A stretch of 35,656 nucleotides of DNA from Bacteroidales bacterium UBA6244 (GTDB lineage: Bacteria > Bacteroidota > Bacteroidia > Bacteroidales > F082), in the NCBI GenBank assembly GCA_002440885.1, contig DJVY01000152.1, positions 4,168-39,823 of the forward strand, in the 5' to 3' direction. How positions within the stretch are numbered: position 1 is the stretch's first letter; each line of letters opens with the position of its first letter. Both the position numbers and the translations under genes were made by a program. Below the pieces are notes generated by a model, which worked only from the letters and a program-made list of their open reading frames with translations, did no database searches and was not told the DNA's origin. Positions 24,151 to 32,565 of this stretch are shown piece by piece.

Positions 24151-25899
24151 ATGAGCGAGCATTTAGAAAATCTGGTTGCCTTTAACCGCAGCTCTTTTCT
24201 CAATTCTGAGAATAAATTCACAACCATTGGCAATGGCGCTATTGGAGGAAAGGCGCATGGACTGTCGCGTGTAAATCAATGGTTAAGCAGCCCTGATATC
24301 AAGGAAAAATTTCCGGGCATCGACATTGGCATTCCAGCCATGACGGTGATTCGTACCGATGTTTTTGATGCTTTTATGAAACGTAACAAGCTCTACGACA
24401 TCGCCCTATCGGGGCTTCCTGATGACCGCATAGCCCATGCTTTCCAGAAAGCCGCTCTCCCTATGGAGATTCTTGGCGACTTAAGAGCGCTCATTGCACA
24501 GGTACATACGCCATTAGCCATACGCTCCAGCTCAATGCTTGAAGATGCGATGGATGAACCTTTTGCAGGCATCTATGGCACAAAGATGACACCAAATAAC
24601 CAGCCGGAAGTGACCACACGTTTCAACAAGCTGGCCGAGGCCATAAAATATGTTTATGCCACAACCTTCTTCAAGGCTGCCCGCGATTACATGAAAGCCA
24701 CCAGACATAAAACCGAGGACGAAAAAATGGCTATCATCATTCAGGAAGTGGTTGGAAGCAGGCATGGCGAAAGGTATTATCCGGAGTGTTCCGGCGTAGC
24801 CCGATCGCGCAATTTTTATGCTTTCGGCAATGCCTCTCCCGACGACGGCATCGTGAGTCTGGCATTGGGACTGGGAAAAACCGTTGTGGATGGAGGGATG
24901 GTTTGGTCTTACTCACCGGCTTATCCCAAAGCTGATCCTCCGGCGGGCTCAGTTTACGACCTGATGAAAACAACCCAAACTGATTTTTGGGCTGTCAACA
25001 TGGGATCGAATTTAAGCTACGATCCGGTGAAAGAAACGGAGTACATGACTCATCAGCACATTGAGGCTGCCGAAGAGGATAAAACCCTACGATGGGTAGC
25101 TTCCACACTGGACGCACAATCGGGTCGGCTGATCATGGGCACAGGGAAAAGTGGTGCCCGCCTGCTCAACTTCGCGCCACTGCTTCGCCTCGACGACATA
25201 CCATTAAATGATTTAATAAAAGAATTGCTACAGACCTGTAATAACATTTACCAAACCGCCATAGAAATTGAATTCGCCGCCACCTTTACTCCCGGCGAAA
25301 AACCACGGTTTGGATTTCTTCAGGTCAGGCCGATGGTAGTTTCAAATGAAGAGGTCGACGTAAACCCCGGTGAGCTTCACGGAGAAAAAGTTATCTGCTC
25401 ATCAGCCAGTGTATTGGGCAATGGCCTCAACGAGGAAATACGCGATATCGTTTTCATGCAGCCCGGCAGTTTTAATCCGGCTACAACGCAAAAAATCGCC
25501 TCCGACCTCGACAAAATCAACCAGCCATTTATCGCCGAGGGAATCCACTATCTACTCATCGGCTTCGGTCGCTGGGGCACCAGCGATGCCTGGGCAGGCA
25601 TCCCTGTTACCTGGGGACAGATTTCAGCAGCCAAAGTAATTGTTGAAGCACCCCTCGAGGGAATGAACTCAGAGCTTAGTCAGGGTTCACACTTTTTCCA
25701 CAATGTGACCAGCTTCAGGGTATTTTATTTTTCAGTGCCTTATTCAGGCGAATTTCCAATTAATTGGGAATGGCTTAACAGTCAGGAAGAAATATCATCT
25801 ACAGAGCATGTTAAACACGTCCGCCTCAGTCGCCCCCTTACCATTAAAGTAGATGGCCGCTCTGGAAAAGGAGTTATTATTCACAACGAAAACACCTAA
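24151..25899 (+). CDS. Stand-alone PEP/pyruvate-binding (PPDK N-terminal type) protein
   Basis: The 582-residue protein has one recognisable domain, the ATP-grasp-like nucleotide-binding half of pyruvate phosphate dikinase / PEP synthase (about residues 25-395). Its motifs are GAIGGKAHG (Lys34), IRSSSMLEDAMDEPFAGIYG (Arg125), IIIQEVVGSR, LGLGKTVVDGG and the closing FGFLQVRPM (Gln391, Arg393). I cannot find the swivelling phosphohistidine domain or the PEP/pyruvate barrel, so it cannot run the normal dikinase reaction alone. The C-terminal part (about 400-582) has GFGRWGTSDAW (Arg474) and GSHFF (His514), both shared with the next gene. The next gene starts 2 bases after the stop, so the two products are probably made together. 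Substrate and role are unknown. Confidence 0.85.
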   Translation: MSEHLENLVAFNRSSFLNSENKFTTIGNGAIGGKAHGLSRVNQWLSSPDIKEKFPGIDIGIPAMTVIRTDVFDAFMKRNKLYDIALSGLPDDRIAHAFQKAALPMEILGDLRALIAQVHTPLAIRSSSMLEDAMDEPFAGIYGTKMTPNNQPEVTTRFNKLAEAIKYVYATTFFKAARDYMKATRHKTEDEKMAIIIQEVVGSRHGERYYPECSGVARSRNFYAFGNASPDDGIVSLALGLGKTVVDGGMVWSYSPAYPKADPPAGSVYDLMKTTQTDFWAVNMGSNLSYDPVKETEYMTHQHIEAAEEDKTLRWVASTLDAQSGRLIMGTGKSGARLLNFAPLLRLDDIPLNDLIKELLQTCNNIYQTAIEIEFAATFTPGEKPRFGFLQVRPMVVSNEEVDVNPGELHGEKVICSSASVLGNGLNEEIRDIVFMQPGSFNPATTQKIASDLDKINQPFIAEGIHYLLIGFGRWGTSDAWAGIPVTWGQISAAKVIVEAPLEGMNSELSQGSHFFHNVTSFRVFYFSVPYSGEFPINWEWLNSQEEISSTEHVKHVRLSRPLTIKVDGRSGKGVIIHNENT

Positions 25900-25901
25900 C
25901 C

Positions 25902-28900
25902 ATGACCAGCAATATTCCGCTCGATCAGCTGATGGCAGAGTTAAAAGAAAGAGCCAAAGAACTCAACTGCCTCTACGAAGCACAAGAAGTACTAAACAAT
26001 ACCAATCTGTCGAACGACGAAATTTGTCAGGAGTTAATCAAGGTAATCCCGCCGGGCTGGCAGTATCCTGAAATTTGTGAGGTTAAACTCACATGCTTTA
26101 ACAAAACTTACGCTTCCGGAGATTTTACCGAAACAGAATGGGTGATAAAAGCACCCATCGTAGTGCAGGAGGTGCAAGCCGGCGAAATTGCTGTTTATTA
26201 TACAGCCGAACGACCCTTCTCGGATGAAGGCCCTTTTCTAAAAGAAGAGCGAAAACTTATCAACACCATCGCCGAAAGGTGTTCACTGCTCATTCTTCAC
26301 CAGAAGCTGAAATCGGTTTTCGATGCCAAAGCACCTGACAACCAAGACCAGCGCAGTGAGTGGTGGGCCATTCTCGACATGCTCAAGCATACGGATCCAA
26401 AATTACTGATCCGGCTGTCGCGACGCATGATCAACTACCTGTGCTGGACAGGTGTGGAAGAAGCCAACCATATGTTAGAGTATTTCTCCCCTGCTTTTAA
26501 AAGCAATGTCACCATTCCAACAGAGGTAAATAGCCCTTACCTCAAACATCCCGATGGAGACTTGCTGTCGGTAAGCTACAACATCTTCGATCTAGCTGCA
26601 CAACACCTGAGTGAACGCGAAATCCTTCATCTCATCCAGAAATGGACCAAAGAAGACAGGTCGGGGTTTTTGGCTGAAATACTGGAGAATATGGGGTCGT
26701 CACTCTCCGACATCAGCGCTGCCGTTGAACGCTATCACCACCTGAGCACCCACATGTTGGAGCTCTCAGAACCCCGGAAAAAAAACATCAGAATTTCCCT
26801 TATCCGGCGTATTCTTACCGAGCAAAGCGATTTTATCGATATAGCAAAACATTTCTTAAAAATCGATGACTTCTACACACTGCTGCAATCGGTAGTGTAT
26901 CCTGCCGGCAGTCATGGTCAGCTGGGAGGTAAAAGCTCCGGACTTTTTTTAGCTGAACACATACTTAAAAGACAGGAGAACAGCGAAACACTTTTTGGAA
27001 AGATAAAAACACCCAAAACCTGGTTTCTCACTTCCGATGGCCTGCTAAGTTTTATAAGCTACAACAACCTCGAAGAGGTTATGGAACAGAAATACAAGGA
27101 CATAGCTCAAGTACGCCAGGAGTATCCGTATGTAATTCATGTATTTAAAAATGCGCTCTTTCCTCCTGAAATCCTCAAAGGCATCACCATGGCCCTCGAC
27201 GATTTTGGCGAAGTTCCACTCATCGTGCGTAGTTCCAGTTTGCTCGAAGACAGGGTAGGTAGCGTGTTTGCCGGAAAATACAAAAGTCTTTTCATTGCCA
27301 ATCAAGGCGACAAGGAAACCAGATTGCTGGCACTGCTCGATGCCATTGCAGAAGTGTACGCCTCCACTTTTGGCCCTGACCCGATTGAATACCGGGCTGA
27401 ATACGGTTTGCTGGATTACAGGGAAGAAATGGGCATCATGATTCAGGAGGTTGTTGGAAAAAAAACCGGAAACTACTTCTTTCCCGCTTTCGGTGGTGTA
27501 GCCTTTAGTCACAATGATTTTAAATGGTCGGGCAGGATAAAAAGCGAGGATGGCCTGCTACGCATGGTTCCCGGATTAGGCACACGGGCTGTCGACAGGC
27601 TGTCAGACGACTATCCCATACTTATTTCTCCAGGTCAGCCCGACCTCAGAGTAAACGTAACTATTGATGAAATTGTTAGGTATTCACCTAAATACATGGA
27701 TGTTATCAATTTGGCAACAGGGCAGTTTGAAACGATCGAGATTGAACTTTTGCTCAAGCGTTTTGGCCGCGATTATCCCTCTATAAGTAGGGTTGTTTCC
27801 GTATTAAAACAGGATTTTATCCAGCCGGCACGTCCGTTGGGGATGGATTTCACCAACGATTGTTTTGTTGTCAACTTCGAAGGCTTGATAAAACGGACAG
27901 GCTTTGTGAAAGAAATAAAAAACATGCTCGACACCTTACGTGAGCAATACAAACGGCCTGTAGACATTGAGTTTGCACACGATGGGCAGGATTTTTACCT
28001 GCTTCAGTGCCGATCGCAAAGTGCAGGACCAAACAGCAGCCCGGCTGATATTCCAGCCAACATACCTGTTGAGAAAGTAATATTTACTGCTCACAAACAT
28101 GTGCCTAACGGACTGGTTTCCAACATTACTCACCTGGTATACGTAGATCCCGTGCAGTATGGGCTAATCACCAACCACGATGACCTGATTGCAGTGGGAC
28201 ATGCCATCGGGAGGTTGAATAACCTGCTCCCCAAACGACAATTTATCTTGCTGGGGCCAGGACGTTGGGGCAGCCGCGGCGACATTAAGCTCGGCGTCAG
28301 TGTAACTTACTCCGAGATAAAAAACACCGCTGTCCTGATTGAAATTGCCCGCAAGAAAAACGACTATGTACCTGATTTATCCTTTGGTACACATTTTTTT
28401 CAGGATCTGGTAGAAGCTAACATCAAATATTTGCCCTTGTACCCCGATGAAGAAGGTGCGTTCTTTAACGAAGGAATCTTTAACAACAACCCCAACGCGC
28501 TTTCTCTGTTGCTGCCCGACCTAAAACACCTGGAGCATGTGATCAAGGTAATCGACATTAAACTCACTTTCGACAACCAGGTGGTAGAGGTGCTGATGAA
28601 TGCCGACCGCTCCCTCGCCTTGGCCATGCTGACACATGCGTCTGATATGCATCATGACGAAATTATGTCGGAGAGCCGGGTGGTAAGTACAGAAAACCTT
28701 GACTTCCACTGGCAGTGGCGACAAAAAAGTGTAGAACGAATGGCCGCATTGCTTGACGCCAAACGTTTTGGAATCGTGGCCTTATACCTGTTTGGAAGTG
28801 TTAAAAACGGCACTGCCGGTCCGGGCAGCGATATCGACCTGATTGTACACGTGAGGAACACCAGCACCCAATTGGCTGAGTTAAAAGCATGGCTCGAAGG

Positions 28901-29087
28901 ATGGAGCTTGAGCTTGAGCGCAATGAACTACAGCCGGACAGGAGTAAAAAAGGAAGACGGGCTGCTTGACGTGCACTACATAACTGATGAGGACATTGAA
29001 AAAAGAAGCAGCTATGCCATCAAAATTGGAGCGGTATCTGATGCTGCCCGCCCGGTGGCTTTAGGAAGACCGGAAAGCATGCCATAG
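25902..29087 (+). CDS. Multidomain protein: GAF/PAS-like sensor, PPDK-type ATP-binding domain and C-terminal nucleotidyltransferase
   Basis: In the 1061-residue protein, residues about 10-140 resemble the GAF/PAS-like module often found ahead of histidine kinases (KELNCLYEAQEVL, IPPGWQYPE, PFLKEERKLINTIAERC). About 150-330 is helical. About 335-706 is a PPDK-type domain with GQLGGKSSG (Lys344), VRSSSLLEDRVGSVFAGKY (Arg443), IMIQEVVGKK and FYLLQCRSQS. About 720-880 matches the neighbour's C-terminal part (GPGRWGS with Arg788, GTHFF with His831). About 945-1050 is a pol-beta-type nucleotidyltransferase with LFGS (Gly965-Ser966), SDIDL (Asp977, Asp979) and a likely third carboxylate Asp1023. No phosphohistidine domain is seen. 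One unbroken frame makes this a true fusion rather than two merged genes. A signal-controlled phosphoryl- or nucleotidyl-transfer role is inference. Confidence 0.88.
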   Translation: MTSNIPLDQLMAELKERAKELNCLYEAQEVLNNTNLSNDEICQELIKVIPPGWQYPEICEVKLTCFNKTYASGDFTETEWVIKAPIVVQEVQAGEIAVYYTAERPFSDEGPFLKEERKLINTIAERCSLLILHQKLKSVFDAKAPDNQDQRSEWWAILDMLKHTDPKLLIRLSRRMINYLCWTGVEEANHMLEYFSPAFKSNVTIPTEVNSPYLKHPDGDLLSVSYNIFDLAAQHLSEREILHLIQKWTKEDRSGFLAEILENMGSSLSDISAAVERYHHLSTHMLELSEPRKKNIRISLIRRILTEQSDFIDIAKHFLKIDDFYTLLQSVVYPAGSHGQLGGKSSGLFLAEHILKRQENSETLFGKIKTPKTWFLTSDGLLSFISYNNLEEVMEQKYKDIAQVRQEYPYVIHVFKNALFPPEILKGITMALDDFGEVPLIVRSSSLLEDRVGSVFAGKYKSLFIANQGDKETRLLALLDAIAEVYASTFGPDPIEYRAEYGLLDYREEMGIMIQEVVGKKTGNYFFPAFGGVAFSHNDFKWSGRIKSEDGLLRMVPGLGTRAVDRLSDDYPILISPGQPDLRVNVTIDEIVRYSPKYMDVINLATGQFETIEIELLLKRFGRDYPSISRVVSVLKQDFIQPARPLGMDFTNDCFVVNFEGLIKRTGFVKEIKNMLDTLREQYKRPVDIEFAHDGQDFYLLQCRSQSAGPNSSPADIPANIPVEKVIFTAHKHVPNGLVSNITHLVYVDPVQYGLITNHDDLIAVGHAIGRLNNLLPKRQFILLGPGRWGSRGDIKLGVSVTYSEIKNTAVLIEIARKKNDYVPDLSFGTHFFQDLVEANIKYLPLYPDEEGAFFNEGIFNNNPNALSLLLPDLKHLEHVIKVIDIKLTFDNQVVEVLMNADRSLALAMLTHASDMHHDEIMSESRVVSTENLDFHWQWRQKSVERMAALLDAKRFGIVALYLFGSVKNGTAGPGSDIDLIVHVRNTSTQLAELKAWLEGWSLSLSAMNYSRTGVKKEDGLLDVHYITDEDIEKRSSYAIKIGAVSDAARPVALGRPESMP

Positions 29088-29139
29088 GGAACCTGAAGCC
29101 TATCACGATACAAACACCTGAACATCAGCACACGTATAC

Positions 29140-29151
29140 CGAATCGATTCG
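29140..29151. repeat. 12-base palindrome upstream of the SulP gene
   Basis: CGAATCGATTCG is a perfect palindrome about 46 bases upstream of the -7 box at 29197. It is a weak operator candidate. Confidence 0.25.
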
Positions 29152-29196
29152 CCTGATTTAATTCAGACAGGATGTTAAGGGATTCCTTTTTCTATC

Positions 29197-29204
29197 TAAT
29201 TTTG
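29197..29204 (+). promoter_or_regulatory. Predicted -7 box for the SulP transporter
   Basis: TAATTTTG is an exact TAnnTTTG match 23 bases before the ATG at 29227, giving this gene its own transcript apart from the PPDK-like pair. Confidence 0.55.
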
Positions 29205-29226
29205 CAAGTTCTCAATCCTGTTGGTC

Positions 29227-30876
29227 ATGTCGCAAATTTTCAAACCAAAATTCTTCAGTTTACTTAAATTGGGTATATCCCGTTCACAGGTTCAGGCCGA
29301 TGTGCTTTCGGGTGTGGTGGTGGGTATTGTGGCTCTGCCACTGGCCATTGCTTTTGCCGTAGCATCAGGTGTATCTCCCGAAAAGGGGTTAATTACCGCC
29401 GTGATTGCGGGTTTCATTATTTCGCTGTTAGGCGGAAGTCGTGTGCAAATTGGTGGGCCTACGGGAGCCTTTATCGTAATCGTGTACGGCATTGTGGAAC
29501 AATATGGATTGAGTGGTTTGATGATTTCTACCGTGATGGCTGGTTTAATCCTGATATTGCTTGGCGTTCTGCGACTCGGTTCACTACTGAAATATTTCCC
29601 CAGACCTCTGGTAGTCGGGTTTACCAGCGGGATTGCTCTGGTCATTTTTTCAACTCAAATTCGTGATGCCTTTGGACTGGATATCGACAAAGTTCCTTCA
29701 GATTTTGTTGAAAAATGGATGGTTTTTGGACAACAGATGGGTAGTGTTAATTACTACGCACTAGGGGTAACGGCTCTTACCATACTTATTGTCGTTTTCA
29801 CCAAACGTTTTACTGCACGAATTCCGGGGTCGTTTATCGCTATTATTGCAGGCACAGCTGTGGTGCAATTGTTTCAATTTCCTGTTTCTACCATAGCCTC
29901 ATTTTTTGGAGAAATCCCCGTTGGATTTGGGTTCGAGCTTCCCGACGTTCAATTCATGGAGCTGGGGCGGTACATCCAGCCGGCGCTTACCATTGCCATT
30001 CTGGGAGGTGTGGAATCGTTGCTCTCAGCGGTTGTAAGTGACGGGATGATTAGTGGCAACCACCGGTCGAACACAGAACTCATCGCACAGGGCATTGCCA
30101 ACGTGGTCACGCCGTTTTTTGGTGGAATTCCGGCCACTGGAGCCATTGCACGCACGGCCACCAATGTTAAAAACGGAGGCCGTACCCCCATTGCCGGCAT
30201 GGTACATGCATTAACCTTGTTGCTTATCATGGTGTTTTTTGGTCGTTGGGCTAAGTTGATTCCCATGTCGGTACTGGCCGGAGTGCTCATTGTGGTAGCC
30301 TACAACATGAGCGAATGGCGGTCGTTTTTGTCCATCATGAAAAGTTCGAAATTCGATATCCTTGTGTTGCTCAGCACTTTCTTCCTGACGGTCTTGGTCG
30401 ATTTAACGGTAGCCATCGAAGTGGGCGTGGTACTGGCAGCCCTGCTGTTTATGAAACGGATGTCAGACATCAGTGATGACTCACTTGTACGGGAGGTTGA
30501 CAAAGATGTGATAGACGATTACAACGCCTTGCCTGAGGGCTTGTCGGTATTCGAAATCAGCGGACCATTGTTTTTTGGGTCAGCCAAGGAGTATTCCGAG
30601 ATCATTAAATCTGTTGGAGGGTTCGGAAAAGTATTGATTATCAGAATGCGGCATGTTCCTTTTATCGACTCTACCGGCATGCACAACCTGAAAGGAGCAC
30701 TCATCACCCTGCATCATGCTGGCATCGAAATAGTGCTTTCGGGTGTGCGGCCAAAGGTGATGGAAGAGCTGGAAAAAGGAGGAATTACACGGCTTGTAGG
30801 CGAAGAAAACGTATTCAACAAGTTTGATCTGGCCTTAGTAAAAGCCATACAACTGGCAGAAGCCAAATCGAAATAA
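29227..30876 (+). CDS. SulP family inorganic anion transporter with STAS domain
   Basis: The 549-residue protein has a SulP membrane domain (about residues 20-410) opening with QVQADVLSGVVVGIVALPLA and AIAFAVASGVSPEKGLITA, followed by RVQIGGPTGAFIVIV and GGVESLLSAVVSDGM with later transmembrane segments. It ends with a cytoplasmic STAS domain (about 435-545) carrying FIDSTGMHNLKG. SulP proteins move sulfate, bicarbonate or other anions with Na+ or H+. The sequence alone does not tell which, and no carbonic anhydrase gene is next to it. A TTG at 29221 adds two residues; the ATG at 29227 was chosen. It is 139 bases from the previous gene and has its own promoter box. Confidence 0.93.
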   Translation: MSQIFKPKFFSLLKLGISRSQVQADVLSGVVVGIVALPLAIAFAVASGVSPEKGLITAVIAGFIISLLGGSRVQIGGPTGAFIVIVYGIVEQYGLSGLMISTVMAGLILILLGVLRLGSLLKYFPRPLVVGFTSGIALVIFSTQIRDAFGLDIDKVPSDFVEKWMVFGQQMGSVNYYALGVTALTILIVVFTKRFTARIPGSFIAIIAGTAVVQLFQFPVSTIASFFGEIPVGFGFELPDVQFMELGRYIQPALTIAILGGVESLLSAVVSDGMISGNHRSNTELIAQGIANVVTPFFGGIPATGAIARTATNVKNGGRTPIAGMVHALTLLLIMVFFGRWAKLIPMSVLAGVLIVVAYNMSEWRSFLSIMKSSKFDILVLLSTFFLTVLVDLTVAIEVGVVLAALLFMKRMSDISDDSLVREVDKDVIDDYNALPEGLSVFEISGPLFFGSAKEYSEIIKSVGGFGKVLIIRMRHVPFIDSTGMHNLKGALITLHHAGIEIVLSGVRPKVMEELEKGGITRLVGEENVFNKFDLALVKAIQLAEAKSK

Positions 30877-31115
30877 TGAAGTGAAATAATCGGTTTTGAG
30901 AAAGTAGGGTACGGGGTTGAAAGAAAATGTTGCTAGCAGCTGCGCGAAGGGAAAAATGGGGTTAGAGTGGTATGTATTTGATGCCTGGTTCTAAGGTGTT
31001 GGCATTTTATTCTTTAGGTAATATTTTTTTCAACCTAAGCATCTTCACCCCTTTTTTTGGAACTAGTTGATCTAAATTTAGTGTTTTAAATCTTTTGGTG
31101 GATATCAACTTAACC
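30877..31115. other. Intergenic region between convergent genes
   Basis: About 240 bases between the SulP gene and the convergent lipoprotein. I see no open frame, promoter box or good terminator. A 6-base inverted repeat (31014-31019 against 31033-31038) has its T run in the loop and does not qualify. Confidence 0.5.
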
Positions 31116-32177
31116 TTAGTCGGACAATGAGTAAACCGTTATGGTACAGTTTACTGAGTCAGGCACATAGGTAAACTCTCCATCCGTATTGTCCTTCGGA
31201 TAGCAGAAAAAACCGTATTTACCATTCTTGTCTTTGTTTGCTGCTGCATGAAGGGCTTTTACATAACCTGTGTTTGATGGACTGGGGTTATGTGTATGAT
31301 TCCAGTATTCCCATCCATTGTAGTTATTTGTACTATCAGTTTGTCCGCCAAAAAGCTGATTTCCTTTACTTGGAAGTGACTGAATAAATGGCAGGTAGCT
31401 GTCCGGAACCCATGGTTGGGTTATAGAGTTTCCCGGGTTTTCAGACCAAACTTTATTCGGGCCTATAATTCTAACCATCCCAACAGGATAACTGCTGCTG
31501 TTCCATTGGCATTTTACAATCTCCGGCCAGATGAGAGCGTCCCATGCATAGGCTGCTCCATTTACTGGCGGACTAAGTGATTTTAATTCTTCTTTTACTT
31601 TCAAAATGCTCGTTAACCCGTACTCATGACCTTCTACACATCCTGTATAGGTTCCTACATTAATAAATTTCAAGGTTACCGGGTATGAATACTCATCAAT
31701 ATAGGATAAATCTATGGTATAACTATTTGCAGAAGCATGGGTAGAAGGGTCATTATAATTATACTCCACAAAAGAATACTGAACCGTAGCATCAACATGA
31801 TAGTTATATGGATCAGGCATAGCAGGCTTACTTTTATTGTTAAGACTATTGTTCAATTCCTTATCAGAGATATATATTCTTCGGGCAGCAACACTTGGCC
31901 TGTGGGCTTTCTGCATAGTCAGCAACAGTGTGCCACCTTTTCCGGCTTCCGCACTTTGTAATGGGTTTCCCCCGGTTACCGGAGAAACTGCTATGGCAGT
32001 ATCTAAACTCATGTCCCAGTCATAAACATAAACTGGTTTTCCCGAGTTATTGACAATGGTTATGGTATTGTTGTTAGCTCCTTCTTCAGTAATTAACCCG
32101 GAAGTATCTTTGTCCTTTTTGCAGGCAGTCATTGAAATGACAAACAGGAGTGATAAAATGAGTATGGATTTTTTCAA
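31116..32177 (-). CDS. Lipoprotein resembling GH64 beta-1,3-glucanase / thaumatin-like proteins
   Basis: The 353-residue lipoprotein starts at a TTG at 32177 (MKKSILILSLLFVISMTAC). The signal peptide and lipobox ending SMTAC, followed by KKDKD, support export and lipid anchoring. The mature part opens with a beta segment (ITIVNNSGKPVYVYDWDM), then ARRIYISDKEL, the block QYSFVEYNYNDP and SYTIDLSYIDEYSYPVTLKF. This order is like GH64 laminarin-hydrolysing proteins, in which a Glu and an Asp in such segments are catalytic. The resemblance is from memory, so treat the activity as tentative. An open frame continues to 32228, but a promoter box at 32212-32219 lies inside the extension, so the TTG at 32177 is the better start. 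It forms a single-gene unit with no polysaccharide-utilisation genes nearby. Confidence 0.75.
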   Translation of the reverse strand: MKKSILILSLLFVISMTACKKDKDTSGLITEEGANNNTITIVNNSGKPVYVYDWDMSLDTAIAVSPVTGGNPLQSAEAGKGGTLLLTMQKAHRPSVAARRIYISDKELNNSLNNKSKPAMPDPYNYHVDATVQYSFVEYNYNDPSTHASANSYTIDLSYIDEYSYPVTLKFINVGTYTGCVEGHEYGLTSILKVKEELKSLSPPVNGAAYAWDALIWPEIVKCQWNSSSYPVGMVRIIGPNKVWSENPGNSITQPWVPDSYLPFIQSLPSKGNQLFGGQTDSTNNYNGWEYWNHTHNPSPSNTGYVKALHAAANKDKNGKYGFFCYPKDNTDGEFTYVPDSVNCTITVYSLSD

Positions 32178-32211
32178 AATTTTATCCTTTAGAAGTTGAA
32201 TTAGTAGAGTG

Positions 32212-32219
32212 CAAATATA
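32212..32219 (-). promoter_or_regulatory. Predicted -7 box for the GH64-like lipoprotein
   Basis: The minus strand reads TATATTTG, an exact TAnnTTTG match 35 bases before the TTG start at 32177. It excludes starts further upstream. Confidence 0.55.
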
Positions 32220-32241
32220 TACTTGCAAGAATTCTTAAACT

Positions 32242-32262
32242 GTTAATAACATGTTAATTAAC
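32242..32262. repeat. Two tandem GTTAAT(T)AAC elements upstream of the GH64-like gene
   Basis: GTTAATAAC (32242-32250) and the perfect palindrome GTTAATTAAC (32253-32262) start 11 bases apart, one helical turn, at about -37 to -57 from the predicted transcription start. They are a possible operator pair. Confidence 0.35.
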
Positions 32263-32565
32263 TATATTTAGCCATTAAACATAAAAACCAGTTTTCACCG
32301 CCATCCGAAGGTTTTATCAACATCATTTTATTGAATTTTAGGAGTCTGAATATCTGGATAACAGCCAAACAAACCGGTCTGAACCTTGAATTTGTCTAAG
32401 TCAAATTGTGTTCTGTCAGGGAGAAGTTGGAGAATGATTGAGTTGAAAATAGTCAGAGCGGTTTCGTGGCAGAAGGGGATGAAAAAAAAACGTGTTGGCA
32501 CTTGCCTTAAGCATGAAACTAAGCTAAGAGTAGATCAGTTGAGGTAAGTATTCCCGACAGAAACT

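Larger units (their letters stand above)
32178..32565. other. 388-base region without a confident gene
   Basis: It holds the promoter of the GH64-like gene and two tandem near-palindromes (32242-32262). The middle part (about 32337-32500) is an open but start-less frame of some 55 codons on the minus strand, and a 37-codon basic ORF runs on the plus strand at 32434-32547. I see no recognisable family in either and no tRNA or repeat of known type. It could include decayed coding sequence. Confidence 0.5.

Noticed and set aside
27045..27512. 155-codon minus-strand open frame inside the PPDK/nucleotidyltransferase gene
   Set aside because: It is the shadow of a conserved ATP-binding domain on the other strand and matches no family.
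31014..31038. Inverted repeat TTAGGT/ACCTAA near the end of the SulP gene as a terminator
   Set aside because: The stem is only 6 bases, the loop is long, and the T run lies in the loop instead of after the stem.
32434..32547. 37-codon basic ORF on the plus strand with a purine-rich stretch before its ATG
   Set aside because: Too short, overlaps an open frame on the other strand, has a simple Lys-rich composition and no family resemblance.
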